In this document: piece by piece, positions 1 to 7,382 of the stretch
How positions within the stretch are numbered: the first letter of the stretch is position 1
How the letters are laid out: every line of letters begins with the position of its first letter
Source: CAYNTC01 sp964432925
Lineage (GTDB): Bacteria > Planctomycetota > Phycisphaerae > Sedimentisphaerales > Anaerobacaceae
Direction of reading: 5' to 3'
DNA: 26,600 bases
Assembly: GCA_964432925.1 (NCBI GenBank)
Contig: CAYSPM010000015.1
Span: 1-26,600, forward strand
Program-made: the position numbers and the translations under genes
Notes under the pieces: generated by a model
Database searches by the model: none
Told to the model about the DNA's origin: nothing
Seen by the model: the letters and a program-made list of their open reading frames with translations, nothing else

Positions 1-2
1 TG

Positions 3-1550
3 ACGTTAAGTATCTGCACAACGGCAGAGGCCAGAGGTCGTTACTACTTCGACAATGCGCGTTTGTACAACTCGAAAGTTGCCTCTGACCCAATGCCGGG
101 CGATAATGTGCCAGATGTATCGAGGAAGACTCATCTCGTCTGGACGCATGGGGAAGGTGCCGCCACACATGACGTGTATTTCGGCGCCGATTATGACCAG
201 GTAAACGACGCCAACAGAGCAGATCACTCCGGCTTGCTGTTTTATGATGAGAACCGGGCCTACGATGCTAACGATATTGATATCACAGACCTGCTCGGAT
301 ATCCTCTGCCATTCAACACAACCTACTACTGGCGGGTTGACGAGATCGAGGTTGATGGAGCCCTCTGGAAAGGTGCTGTCTGGACCTTTACAGTTGGTAA
401 CTATTTTGCTGTGGATGATTTTGAGGACTACAATGACACTAAGCCGGACAGGATATTTGATACTTGGGTGGACGGATGGCAAATTAACGAAAATGGCTCG
501 CAAGTAGGTTATGGAACGGCACCTTTTGCTGAGAGAAGTATCGTCCATAGCGGTCTTCAATCCATGCCGTTCTTCTATGACAACACCGGTGGCGTTGCAT
601 ATTCGGAGGCCTGGCGTACTTTTGATGCTCCGCTTAACGATTGGACCAGGGAAAACGCCCAGACACTGACGCTGTTCTTCAGAGGTTACCCTCAGGCCTT
701 TGTAGAGGAACCAGCCGATACATATACGATGAGTGCCAGTGGCGCCGATATCTGGGATATATCCGACGAGTTTCGTTATGCCTATAAGGTACTCTCGGAC
801 GACGGTTCTATCACCGCCCGTGTAATACACGTAGAGAATACCAATGGTTGGGCTAAGGCTGGCGTAATGATCCGCGAGACACTGGAGTCCTTCAGCGTGC
901 ACGGATTTATGTGCGTTACGGTGGAAGGTCGCAGGGCTTTTCAGAACCGTCCGATTGCTGCCAGCGATTCTTTCTCGGCAAATAGTGACACTGGAGCAAT
1001 TACGCTGCCCTTGTGGGTGAAGTTGGTACGTCAGGGCAATACCATCACTGCTTATTACAAATCTGAAAATGACACTAACTGGACAAAGCAGCCGGACGAT
1101 GAGAATACCGGCGATGATGCGTCTCCCAACCCGCAGACTATCGTGATGGGTCAGGATGTCTTTATCGGCTTGGCACATACAAGCCACAACTCCGATGCGA
1201 TAGGTATCTCTGTTTTCTCTGATGTAACAACAACCGGCAACGTCACTGGCGACGACTGGGAGGTTAAGGCCATTGGGGCGGAGATGCCTGAAAACGATCC
1301 TGCGCCGTTGTATATAGCCGTAGAAGGTGGCGGCATAGAAAAGGTTGTTGAGCACCCGGACAATCCCGATGCGGTACTGGCAAAGGACTGGCAGCAATGG
1401 GATATCCCGCTTAGTGTTTTAAGTGATGCAGGCGTGAATCTTTCCTCGGTTGAGAAGATGACGATCGGCATTGGAGATAAGGCAGCCCCTCAAGAGGCAG
1501 AAGGTACGCTATACATTGATGACATTAGGCTTTACCGAGCGTCGCCTTAA
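3..1550 (+). CDS. Secreted multidomain carbohydrate-binding protein, 5'-truncated by window edge
   Basis: The frame is open to base 3 with no stop, so the true start lies upstream. The first residues, ending in YYFDNARLYNS, look like the end of a previous jelly-roll domain (compare YIDDIRLY at the end of this protein). An FN3-like segment follows, with DVYFGADYD and TYYWRVDE. Then comes a C-terminal module of about 383 residues from nt ~400: a jelly-roll first half (RIFDTW...LTLFFRG), an inserted DUF1349/regalucanase-like region (FRYAYKVLS, WAKAGVMIRE, FQNR), and the jelly-roll second half (PLYIAVEGGG, WQQWDIPLSV, YIDDIRLY). The same module ends the two genes downstream. The likely role is binding of extracellular polysaccharide. 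No catalytic motif and no PEP-CTERM or other anchor is visible, and the stop is TAA. Family assignment is from motif recognition; the substrate is unknown. Confidence 0.85.
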   Translation, partial: TLSICTTAEARGRYYFDNARLYNSKVASDPMPGDNVPDVSRKTHLVWTHGEGAATHDVYFGADYDQVNDANRADHSGLLFYDENRAYDANDIDITDLLGYPLPFNTTYYWRVDEIEVDGALWKGAVWTFTVGNYFAVDDFEDYNDTKPDRIFDTWVDGWQINENGSQVGYGTAPFAERSIVHSGLQSMPFFYDNTGGVAYSEAWRTFDAPLNDWTRENAQTLTLFFRGYPQAFVEEPADTYTMSASGADIWDISDEFRYAYKVLSDDGSITARVIHVENTNGWAKAGVMIRETLESFSVHGFMCVTVEGRRAFQNRPIAASDSFSANSDTGAITLPLWVKLVRQGNTITAYYKSENDTNWTKQPDDENTGDDASPNPQTIVMGQDVFIGLAHTSHNSDAIGISVFSDVTTTGNVTGDDWEVKAIGAEMPENDPAPLYIAVEGGGIEKVVEHPDNPDAVLAKDWQQWDIPLSVLSDAGVNLSSVEKMTIGIGDKAAPQEAEGTLYIDDIRLYRASP

Positions 1551-1716
1551 CCTAAAGTGGCATGAGGCCAAAGCACAGAAAATTTATAACCGTCCCGAAA
1601 TTTTGTTGTCGGCTTTTTATAGAAATAGTTATGGTTGACTGAAGAAACGAATGAATTTGGTGATTTGAAAAGTTTCACTATTGTTGGAATAGTTACCAAA
1701 ATTTTGGCCTTTTTTT

Positions 1717-1721
1717 AGGAG
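1717..1721 (+). promoter_or_regulatory. Ribosome binding site AGGAG
   Basis: AGGAG lies seven bases before the ATG at 1729. The same context (AGGAGN, then ACTATT, then ATG) occurs before the gene at 6129, so the translation start region is conserved between these paralogs. A 12-nt palindrome, CCAAAATTTTGG at 1696-1707 followed by a T run, lies just upstream. It may be a weak terminator of the preceding gene or an operator. Confidence 0.6.
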
Positions 1722-1728
1722 AACTATT

Positions 1729-4700
1729 ATGTATCGAAAATTGATTTATTTAACTTCTTTTATTTTTGTATTGGCTCTGGTGGGTTACGCCTTAGCTCAA
1801 GACGCTGAGATTCCACCAGTGGGAACTCCGTTGCCGCTTATCGACGGCGTCAGGGAAGATGTATGGTCGGCCTCAGAGGAACACGAGATACTATTGCTCA
1901 GCGCAGAGAGCTTCCCTGATTCGGATGTTGATTGCTCCGGTAGTTGGTGGGCTCTGTGGGATTTAGATTATCTGTATGTATTCGTTGATGTCAACGACGA
2001 AGACTTGGAGAACGATTCTGGAGAGTCCTGGCAGGATGATAGTGTAGAGGTTTACTTCGATGCCGACAACGATAAGCCAAATCGGTATGCGCCTGCTGGT
2101 GATGAATACCAGTATCGTGCTGCCTGGAATCCTGATGTTCCTGAGTTTCAGGAATATCATCATGGCGACAGAGGCGTAGCCGGCGTGGAATTTATTATAA
2201 TGGAAACCGATGATGGATATACCCTCGAGATAAAATTCCCATGGGAATCTCTGTACTTAGAAGGAAAACCTACACTTGGTGACTTAATGGGCTTTGAAGT
2301 AATGATCAATGATGGTGATTTTGGTGGTAACCGTGAAAGCCAAATCGCTTGGTTTAGTGAAGGCAATCAGGCCTGGAGCAATCCGAGTGTTTTTGGGACA
2401 GTGGTGCTCGCCGCCGGTCTGAAAGCCAGCAATCCTATCCCACGTCATAACACCATAGGTGTTACCAGTGGCCTATTGCAATGGATAGAAGCCAAAAACG
2501 CCGTATCATACGATGTGTACTTCGGCACCAATCCGACCCCGGGTACAGATGAATTCATTCAAAATCAAACCGAAACTGAGTATATGGTTGCCAATATCGA
2601 GCCAGGAACCGCTTACTATTGGCGAATCGACGTCATCATGCCAGACACGACAGTGCAACAAGGTGACGTCTGGAGTTTCACGAGTGCGCCCTTAACAGCG
2701 CACAGCCCCGACCCTGCTGACGGTGGTCGTTATATAGAATTAGACGCAGACCTTTCCTGGCAACCGGGGATGTATGCACAAACTCATGACGTCTACTTCG
2801 GTACTGATGAAACCGCCGTTACTAATGCAGATACCTCTTCGGATGAATTCAAAGGCAATCAGCCTCTTACAACTACAACCTTTGAACCTGGACCCTTGCA
2901 AGCCAATACCACTTATTACTGGCGAATCGATGAGGTAAATGACCAGCACACCGACGGTCTTTGGACAGGCGATGTCTGGAGCTTCACCGCTCTCGGTGCC
3001 GGTGCGGGTATAAAGGCTGAGTACTACGACAATGTGAATCTATCGGGCCAACCGGTGCTAACTCGTACAGACGATACAATTAACTTTGACTGGGGTCTAG
3101 CATCTCCCCATGAACTGATCAGCGAAGACAACTTCTCTATCAGGTGGACCGCTGAATTAGAAGTGCCATATACCGAGACCTACACATTTATCACTAATAT
3201 CTTTTTATCAGATGGCATCCGATTGTGGGTAAATGGACAGATGCTTATCGATCACTGGACTGGAGTCGAGCCCTGGGAAAGAAAGGCAAGCATCTACCTA
3301 CCCGCTGGGGAGGCAACTATCATGGTGGAGTACTTTGACGCTGGCCACCGTGCAGTGGCACGTTTAAGCTGGGAAAGCCCATCAATACCAAGAGAGGTTA
3401 TACCCAGAATTATGTTCTACTTGCCAACAAAGGCTGTAAGTGCAAACCCACCCAATGGCGCCATAGGAGTTATCCACACACCTATCCTTCGGTGGAATGC
3501 GGGAGATGGAGCTGTCAACCACCATGTGTACTTTGGCAGTGATTACAACGATGTAGCTAATGCTAATATACACACTCTGGATATCTATCGCGGCCAGCAG
3601 GATCTTGATGACACCTCGTATGTCCCCACCGAAGCTCCTCTCGAATGGAACAAGACTTATTACTGGCGAATCGACGAATATAGTGTTACTGGAGCAATCA
3701 ACACAGGCCATATGTGGAGCTTTACGACTGCCGATTACATCATTCTGGATTGGTTTGAGGACTATATCGACGTACAGCCCGAGCGGATTTTTGATACGTG
3801 GATAGATGGATGGGGAATTGCTGACAACGGCTCACAAGTAGGTTACGGCTCAGCACCTTTTACCGAGCAAGAAATCGTTAATAGCGGACTTCAAGCCATG
3901 CCGTTCTTCTATGACAATACCGGTGGAGTTGCATATTCGGAGGCCTGGCGTTCTTTTGATGCTCCGCTTAATGATTGGACCAGAGAAAACGCCGAGACAC
4001 TGACGCTGTTCTTCAAAGGCTATGCGCAGGACTTTGCGGAGAATCCGGCCGGTACGTACACCATGTCCGCAAGCGGTTTGGATGTCTGGGAATTGAACGA
4101 TCAGTTCCGTTACGCCTACAAGAGGCTCTCAGGTAATGGCTCCATCATTGCTCGTGTAGTCGACGTAGAGAATACAAACGAGTGGGCCAAGGCTGGTGTT
4201 ATGATTCGTGAGTCACTGGATGACTACAGTGTGCACGCCTTTATGTGTGTTACACCGGCTGGCCGTAGCGCCTTCCAGAATCGGCCGATTATTGGTGGTG
4301 ATTCTTTCACAGCAAGTAGCGATGCAAACAATGTTACCACGCCAGTTTGGGTAAAGATTGTACGTCAGGTCCATCAGTTCAGCGGTTACTACTCCACAGA
4401 CGGTACCAACTGGATACGGCAGCAGCCCACAGAAAGCGCCGATGATACGTCTCCCAACCCGCAGATCATTGCAATGCCGACGGACGTCTACATCGGCCTG
4501 GCGCATACCAGCCACAATATCAACTTGATTGGAACTTCTGTATTTTCTGACGTCAAAACTGCCGGCAACGTCACCGGTGACTGGCAAGTCGCAACTATTG
4601 GGACTGAAACGGGCGCAAACGATGCCCAACCATTGTATTTGACTGTCGAAGATACTGGCCATACTGTTAAGGTAATTGAGCATCCGGATAATCCTAATGC

Positions 4701-4899
4701 AGTGCTAGCTACCGAATGGCAGCAGTGGGATATTCCACTAAGCGTCCTCACCGATGCCGGTGTGAATCTTAATGATGTCGAGAAACTATATATTGGCATT
4801 GGAAGCCAGACAAACCCACAAGATGGAACAGGTAAGGTTTACTTTGATGACATCAGGTTGTATCCGGCGCCGGAGCCCGATCCGAATGCTACGCCATAA
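1729..4899 (+). CDS. Exported CBM9-like / FN3 / PA14 / DUF1349-like carbohydrate-binding protein
   Basis: A 1056-residue secreted protein. Residues 1-24 are a signal peptide (MYRK start, hydrophobic core, ALAQ). Residues ~27-225 resemble a family 9 carbohydrate-binding (DOMON-like) domain, with IDGVREDVWS, LYVFVDVNDED and SVEVYFDADND. FN3-like repeats at ~226-320 and ~320-425 carry DVYFGT and YYWRID. Residues ~427-567 are a PA14-like domain (IKAEYYDN, DGIRLWVNGQMLIDHW, VEYFDAG). A third FN3-like repeat occupies ~567-668. The C-terminal module at ~669-1056 is shared with the genes on both sides. No glycosidase active site is recognised, so binding or scaffolding of extracellular polysaccharide is the likely role. 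Its start is fixed by the AGGAG and the signal peptide. A GC-rich terminator follows. Domain boundaries are approximate. Confidence 0.9.
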   Translation: MYRKLIYLTSFIFVLALVGYALAQDAEIPPVGTPLPLIDGVREDVWSASEEHEILLLSAESFPDSDVDCSGSWWALWDLDYLYVFVDVNDEDLENDSGESWQDDSVEVYFDADNDKPNRYAPAGDEYQYRAAWNPDVPEFQEYHHGDRGVAGVEFIIMETDDGYTLEIKFPWESLYLEGKPTLGDLMGFEVMINDGDFGGNRESQIAWFSEGNQAWSNPSVFGTVVLAAGLKASNPIPRHNTIGVTSGLLQWIEAKNAVSYDVYFGTNPTPGTDEFIQNQTETEYMVANIEPGTAYYWRIDVIMPDTTVQQGDVWSFTSAPLTAHSPDPADGGRYIELDADLSWQPGMYAQTHDVYFGTDETAVTNADTSSDEFKGNQPLTTTTFEPGPLQANTTYYWRIDEVNDQHTDGLWTGDVWSFTALGAGAGIKAEYYDNVNLSGQPVLTRTDDTINFDWGLASPHELISEDNFSIRWTAELEVPYTETYTFITNIFLSDGIRLWVNGQMLIDHWTGVEPWERKASIYLPAGEATIMVEYFDAGHRAVARLSWESPSIPREVIPRIMFYLPTKAVSANPPNGAIGVIHTPILRWNAGDGAVNHHVYFGSDYNDVANANIHTLDIYRGQQDLDDTSYVPTEAPLEWNKTYYWRIDEYSVTGAINTGHMWSFTTADYIILDWFEDYIDVQPERIFDTWIDGWGIADNGSQVGYGSAPFTEQEIVNSGLQAMPFFYDNTGGVAYSEAWRSFDAPLNDWTRENAETLTLFFKGYAQDFAENPAGTYTMSASGLDVWELNDQFRYAYKRLSGNGSIIARVVDVENTNEWAKAGVMIRESLDDYSVHAFMCVTPAGRSAFQNRPIIGGDSFTASSDANNVTTPVWVKIVRQVHQFSGYYSTDGTNWIRQQPTESADDTSPNPQIIAMPTDVYIGLAHTSHNINLIGTSVFSDVKTAGNVTGDWQVATIGTETGANDAQPLYLTVEDTGHTVKVIEHPDNPNAVLATEWQQWDIPLSVLTDAGVNLNDVEKLYIGIGSQTNPQDGTGKVYFDDIRLYPAPEPDPNATP

Positions 4900-4964
4900 C
4901 ATGAGCAGTAACTTATGTGGTTTAGACTTAGCAGCATGGTAAACCGATGGCTGTAAGAAAAGAT

Positions 4965-4993
4965 GCAGACACAGCCATGAGGCTGTGTAGTAT
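4965..4993 (+). other. Perfect hairpin downstream of the CBM9/PA14 gene
   Basis: ACACAGCC, a four-base ATGA loop, then GGCTGTGT form an 8-bp perfect stem at 4969-4988. Flanking GCAGA and TCTGC could extend it. It lies between the stop codon and the GC-rich terminator and has no T tract of its own. A smaller hairpin (AGCCTT/AAGGCT, about 9684-9697) occupies the equivalent place after the paralog ending at 9641. A role as mRNA 3'-end stabiliser is inferred. Confidence 0.45.
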
Positions 4994-5025
4994 CTGCTTA
5001 GTTAGCTAATAGAAATTGCAACAAT

Positions 5026-5069
5026 CCGGGGCTCACGCCGATTGAGAGCATGGGCCCCGGTTATTTTTG
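5026..5069 (+). terminator. Intrinsic terminator
   Basis: CCGGGGC at 5026-5032 pairs with GCCCCGG at 5054-5060, separated by a 21-base loop and followed by TTATTTTT. A closely similar element (GGGGCTCACGCYRAT...GCCCC) ends the paralog at 9728-9768. This supports function and shows that the 3' flank was copied with the gene. Confidence 0.7.
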
Positions 5070-5485
5070 TACCTGACATGCTAAGTGAGACAACGGATAT
5101 TCCTATCCCGCTGTCAATGCAAGAATCTCAGGCGGGTTCATTATTAAAGTGAAAGCTTTTATTCGGTTTTATAATATAGAATGCTCGTATGATAATGTAT
5201 GGTTTTTTTCCACTATATAGAAGGAACATAGAACCAAGACGTCACCTCGCCAGTTTGTCTCTGGCATTTATCTCTACCGTTTGTTTTGAGGCTTTGTTGG
5301 AAAAGAGTACAGTTCAATTCTATTTCAGTGATATTGACTAATTGCACATTTTTTGAGAGGGAATCAATGATTCTTCTTAGTTTGTTCAAAGTTACCTAAG
5401 ATGGATGTTTAGTTTCTCGTATATCTCTAATCGCACGTCAATAACAAAACACGTTTATCTTAGGTCCTTTTGAAAGAAAAATACT
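5070..5485. other. Intergenic region without a gene
   Basis: About 415 bases with no convincing ORF on either strand. It probably carries the promoter of the small LamG-like gene that follows, but no clear -35/-10 pair could be singled out. Confidence 0.5.
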
Positions 5486-6004
5486 ATGTATAGAAAGATG
5501 AATTGTTTGATCTATTTTATTTTAGTGCTGAGTTTGGTTCTGACAAACGCAGCCAACGCTCAAGACCCAAATCTCGTCGGCTGGTGGAAATTCGATGAAG
5601 CACTCGGCGACATAGCAGTCGATTCAGCCAGCGGCGACAATAATGGCACAGTCATCGGCGACACATGGTGGGTGGTTGATGGCAAGGTAGGTGGTGCGCT
5701 GTACTTAAATGATTTCAATGACACTAATTGCCGTGTAGAAATCCCTTACGGCTGGTATGTCGGCTGCAACGGGGATTTTTGGGTACTAATCGATGGGCAG
5801 GTTCGTGAAAGCCATCGGAATGTCACACAGAAGAATGTTTTGAACAATGTGTCGATAAGATTGAACCCCTCGGACCATTTTTTGACACTTGTAACAACGG
5901 ATGGAGGAGATGTCGATCGACAAGGGGCTTATCAGCGTTCCTATACGTGTGATTGGTGTGTTTTTGTGGAACCTGCATTAGTGTTGGAAACAGGAGAGGG
6001 GTAG
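5486..6004 (+). CDS. Short exported LamG/NPCBM-like protein, probably an internally deleted remnant
   Basis: A 172-residue protein starting MYRKMN with a signal peptide ending near NAANAQ, matching the leader of the neighbouring large proteins. Residues ~27-75 are the beginning of a LamG/concanavalin-like domain (LVGWWKFDE, the same phrase as at nt ~7515). The LamG stops after about 50 of its usual ~150 residues. It is joined to a segment like the end of an NPCBM-type domain: FWVLIDGQVRES, then RLNPSDHFLTLVTTDGGD and DWCVFVEPALVLE. The two halves do not make a complete LamG, so an in-frame internal deletion or chimera is likely. RBS evidence is weak (GAAAGAAAAAT before ATG). The stop is TAG with an in-frame TAA five codons later. 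It is either a small secreted sugar-binding protein or a decaying gene. Confidence 0.6.
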   Translation: MYRKMNCLIYFILVLSLVLTNAANAQDPNLVGWWKFDEALGDIAVDSASGDNNGTVIGDTWWVVDGKVGGALYLNDFNDTNCRVEIPYGWYVGCNGDFWVLIDGQVRESHRNVTQKNVLNNVSIRLNPSDHFLTLVTTDGGDVDRQGAYQRSYTCDWCVFVEPALVLETGEG

Positions 6005-6075
6005 ATAACATGCGAATAAGTTAACGACCAATCTTTAATTTCAGAGAGACAGTGTCAATTGGTTTTTAATGAACT

Positions 6076-6109
6076 ATTCCGATGTGTAGTCGGAATGATA
6101 CAATTTTTT
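6076..6109. other. Perfect 7-bp inverted repeat upstream of the third large paralog
   Basis: ATTCCGA (6076-6082), a seven-base loop, then TCGGAAT (6090-6096) are followed after seven bases by TTTTTT (6104-6109). It could be a weak terminator for the short upstream gene or an operator in the 5' leader of the gene at 6129. The distance between stem and T run argues against a classical terminator. Confidence 0.4.
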
Positions 6110-6116
6110 CATTTGA

Positions 6117-6122
6117 AGGAGG
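6117..6122 (+). promoter_or_regulatory. Ribosome binding site AGGAGG
   Basis: AGGAGG sits six bases before the ATG at 6129, in a context nearly identical to that of the gene at 1729. It fixes the start of the interrupted paralog. Confidence 0.7.
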
Positions 6123-6128
6123 ACTATT

Positions 6129-7121
6129 ATGTGTAGAAAACTGATATTTTTGGTTTCTTTTATTATGGCATTGAGCCTGTCGGCAACCGTTCAGGCAGCG
6201 GCGGTGACCTTCCACACCACAGCTCCGACGCCGGGTACATACGATATATACAACTTCGTCGGTGCAACCAGAGACGCAAATAACGTCGGGACGACTCCGT
6301 ACGATAGCTGGCTCAACGACGAATGGACTTATTTGGCACTCGACCGTGCTGCTCATGGACAGACATTCATGACAGGTAGCAGTAAGCCTGTATATATGCT
6401 GACCGGTGTTTGGATCCAGCATGTAGGATATACCGAGAATACGGCTAGTGGTACAAACAATAATGGTACGTGGTATTCAATGCCGCTTAACAGCAGGTTT
6501 GGAATCCGCATAACAGACCCTGCAGCCTCCGGCACGACGAGTTTCGTGCTGGGCAGTGAAACCTACACGGTAACACGTAATGAGGCCAATGTTTTGCCTG
6601 CGGGAGTAACAAGCTCTGCTAACGGCACGGGCACATGGATTCACTTTGTTCTGGATACACCGATTCCTGTTGCAGCAAACAAAACATACGGCTTTGACAT
6701 TGTCAGCATGTCCGGCAATTCAAATATGTTCTTTGAAGTATTGGGTATCAAAGACGACTCTCCAGACCCTCCGGGGAATCCCTATCCCGAAGGCACAGCT
6801 TATAGGAGTGGTGGTAATGGTGTGGGTAGCAACGTACTAACTGTGGCTCCTGGTGACCGTGTATTTTTTGTTGAGCTTGTTGGTGCACCTCCTATAAAAG
6901 CCTCTATTCCAAATCCTGCTGATAAGGCGATCGCCGTTCCGCAGGATGCAGACCTTAGTTGGGTGCCTGGATTATATGCAGAAAATCACGATGTATATTT
7001 CGGCATCAATTCTGATGATGTAATCAATGCTACTGTCTCTACACCTCAGATATATAAAGGACGCCAGGATGCCAATAGTTTTGCTCTTGCTGCTCTTGCT
7101 CCTAATACAACCTATTACTAG
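6129..7121 (+). CDS. N-terminal part of amber-interrupted secreted carbohydrate-binding protein
   Basis: 330 codons, starting MCRKLIF with a signal peptide (cleavage near VQAA). Residues ~25-250 form a beta-rich domain that I do not recognise; it ends in GDRVFFVELVG. An FN3-like repeat follows (DVYFGINSDD, NTTYY) and stops at TAG 7119-7121. The next codons in the same frame read RIDEVRADGT, so the stop replaces the Trp of YYWRIDE. The frame stays open without another stop to 9641. The intact gene would encode 1170 residues. Either this is a single nonsense mutation (TGG to TAG) making a pseudogene, a sequencing error, or a rare readthrough. The fragment alone would be a secreted protein lacking the C-terminal binding module. 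TAG also ends ribD in this window, so it is a normal stop here. Confidence 0.75.
   Translation: MCRKLIFLVSFIMALSLSATVQAAAVTFHTTAPTPGTYDIYNFVGATRDANNVGTTPYDSWLNDEWTYLALDRAAHGQTFMTGSSKPVYMLTGVWIQHVGYTENTASGTNNNGTWYSMPLNSRFGIRITDPAASGTTSFVLGSETYTVTRNEANVLPAGVTSSANGTGTWIHFVLDTPIPVAANKTYGFDIVSMSGNSNMFFEVLGIKDDSPDPPGNPYPEGTAYRSGGNGVGSNVLTVAPGDRVFFVELVGAPPIKASIPNPADKAIAVPQDADLSWVPGLYAENHDVYFGINSDDVINATVSTPQIYKGRQDANSFALAALAPNTTYY
7119..7121 (+). other. In-frame amber codon at the conserved Trp of YYWRIDE
   Basis: The codons before the TAG read T-Y-Y and those after it read R-I-D-E. Six other copies of this motif in the window have TGG at this position. A single G-to-A change explains it. Codons 7122-7382 are open and encode the rest of the FN3-like repeat and the start of the next (WSFTTE, DPDPNLSW, QVYFGTSPD). 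Confidence 0.85.
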
Positions 7122-7382
7122 CGTATCGATGAAGTCAGGGCTGATGGAACTACGATAGACAAAGGTGATATCTGGAGCTTTACGACTGAGCCGAGCAAGG
7201 CTTGGGATCCCGCCCCATACGACAATGAAATTGGTGTATTCATCGATCCCGACCCTAATCTTAGCTGGAATACCGGATATAATTCAATTCAAAGCCAGGT
7301 TTATTTTGGCACAAGCCCGGATTCTCTATCGCTTCAGACTATAATAACGCACACACAAGATGTAGAGTTCGAAAGCTTCTCC

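Noticed and set aside
6..1397. 463-codon - strand frame opposite the first gene
   Set aside because: Mirror frame of the highly biased coding sequence; the + strand has recognisable domains and paralogs.
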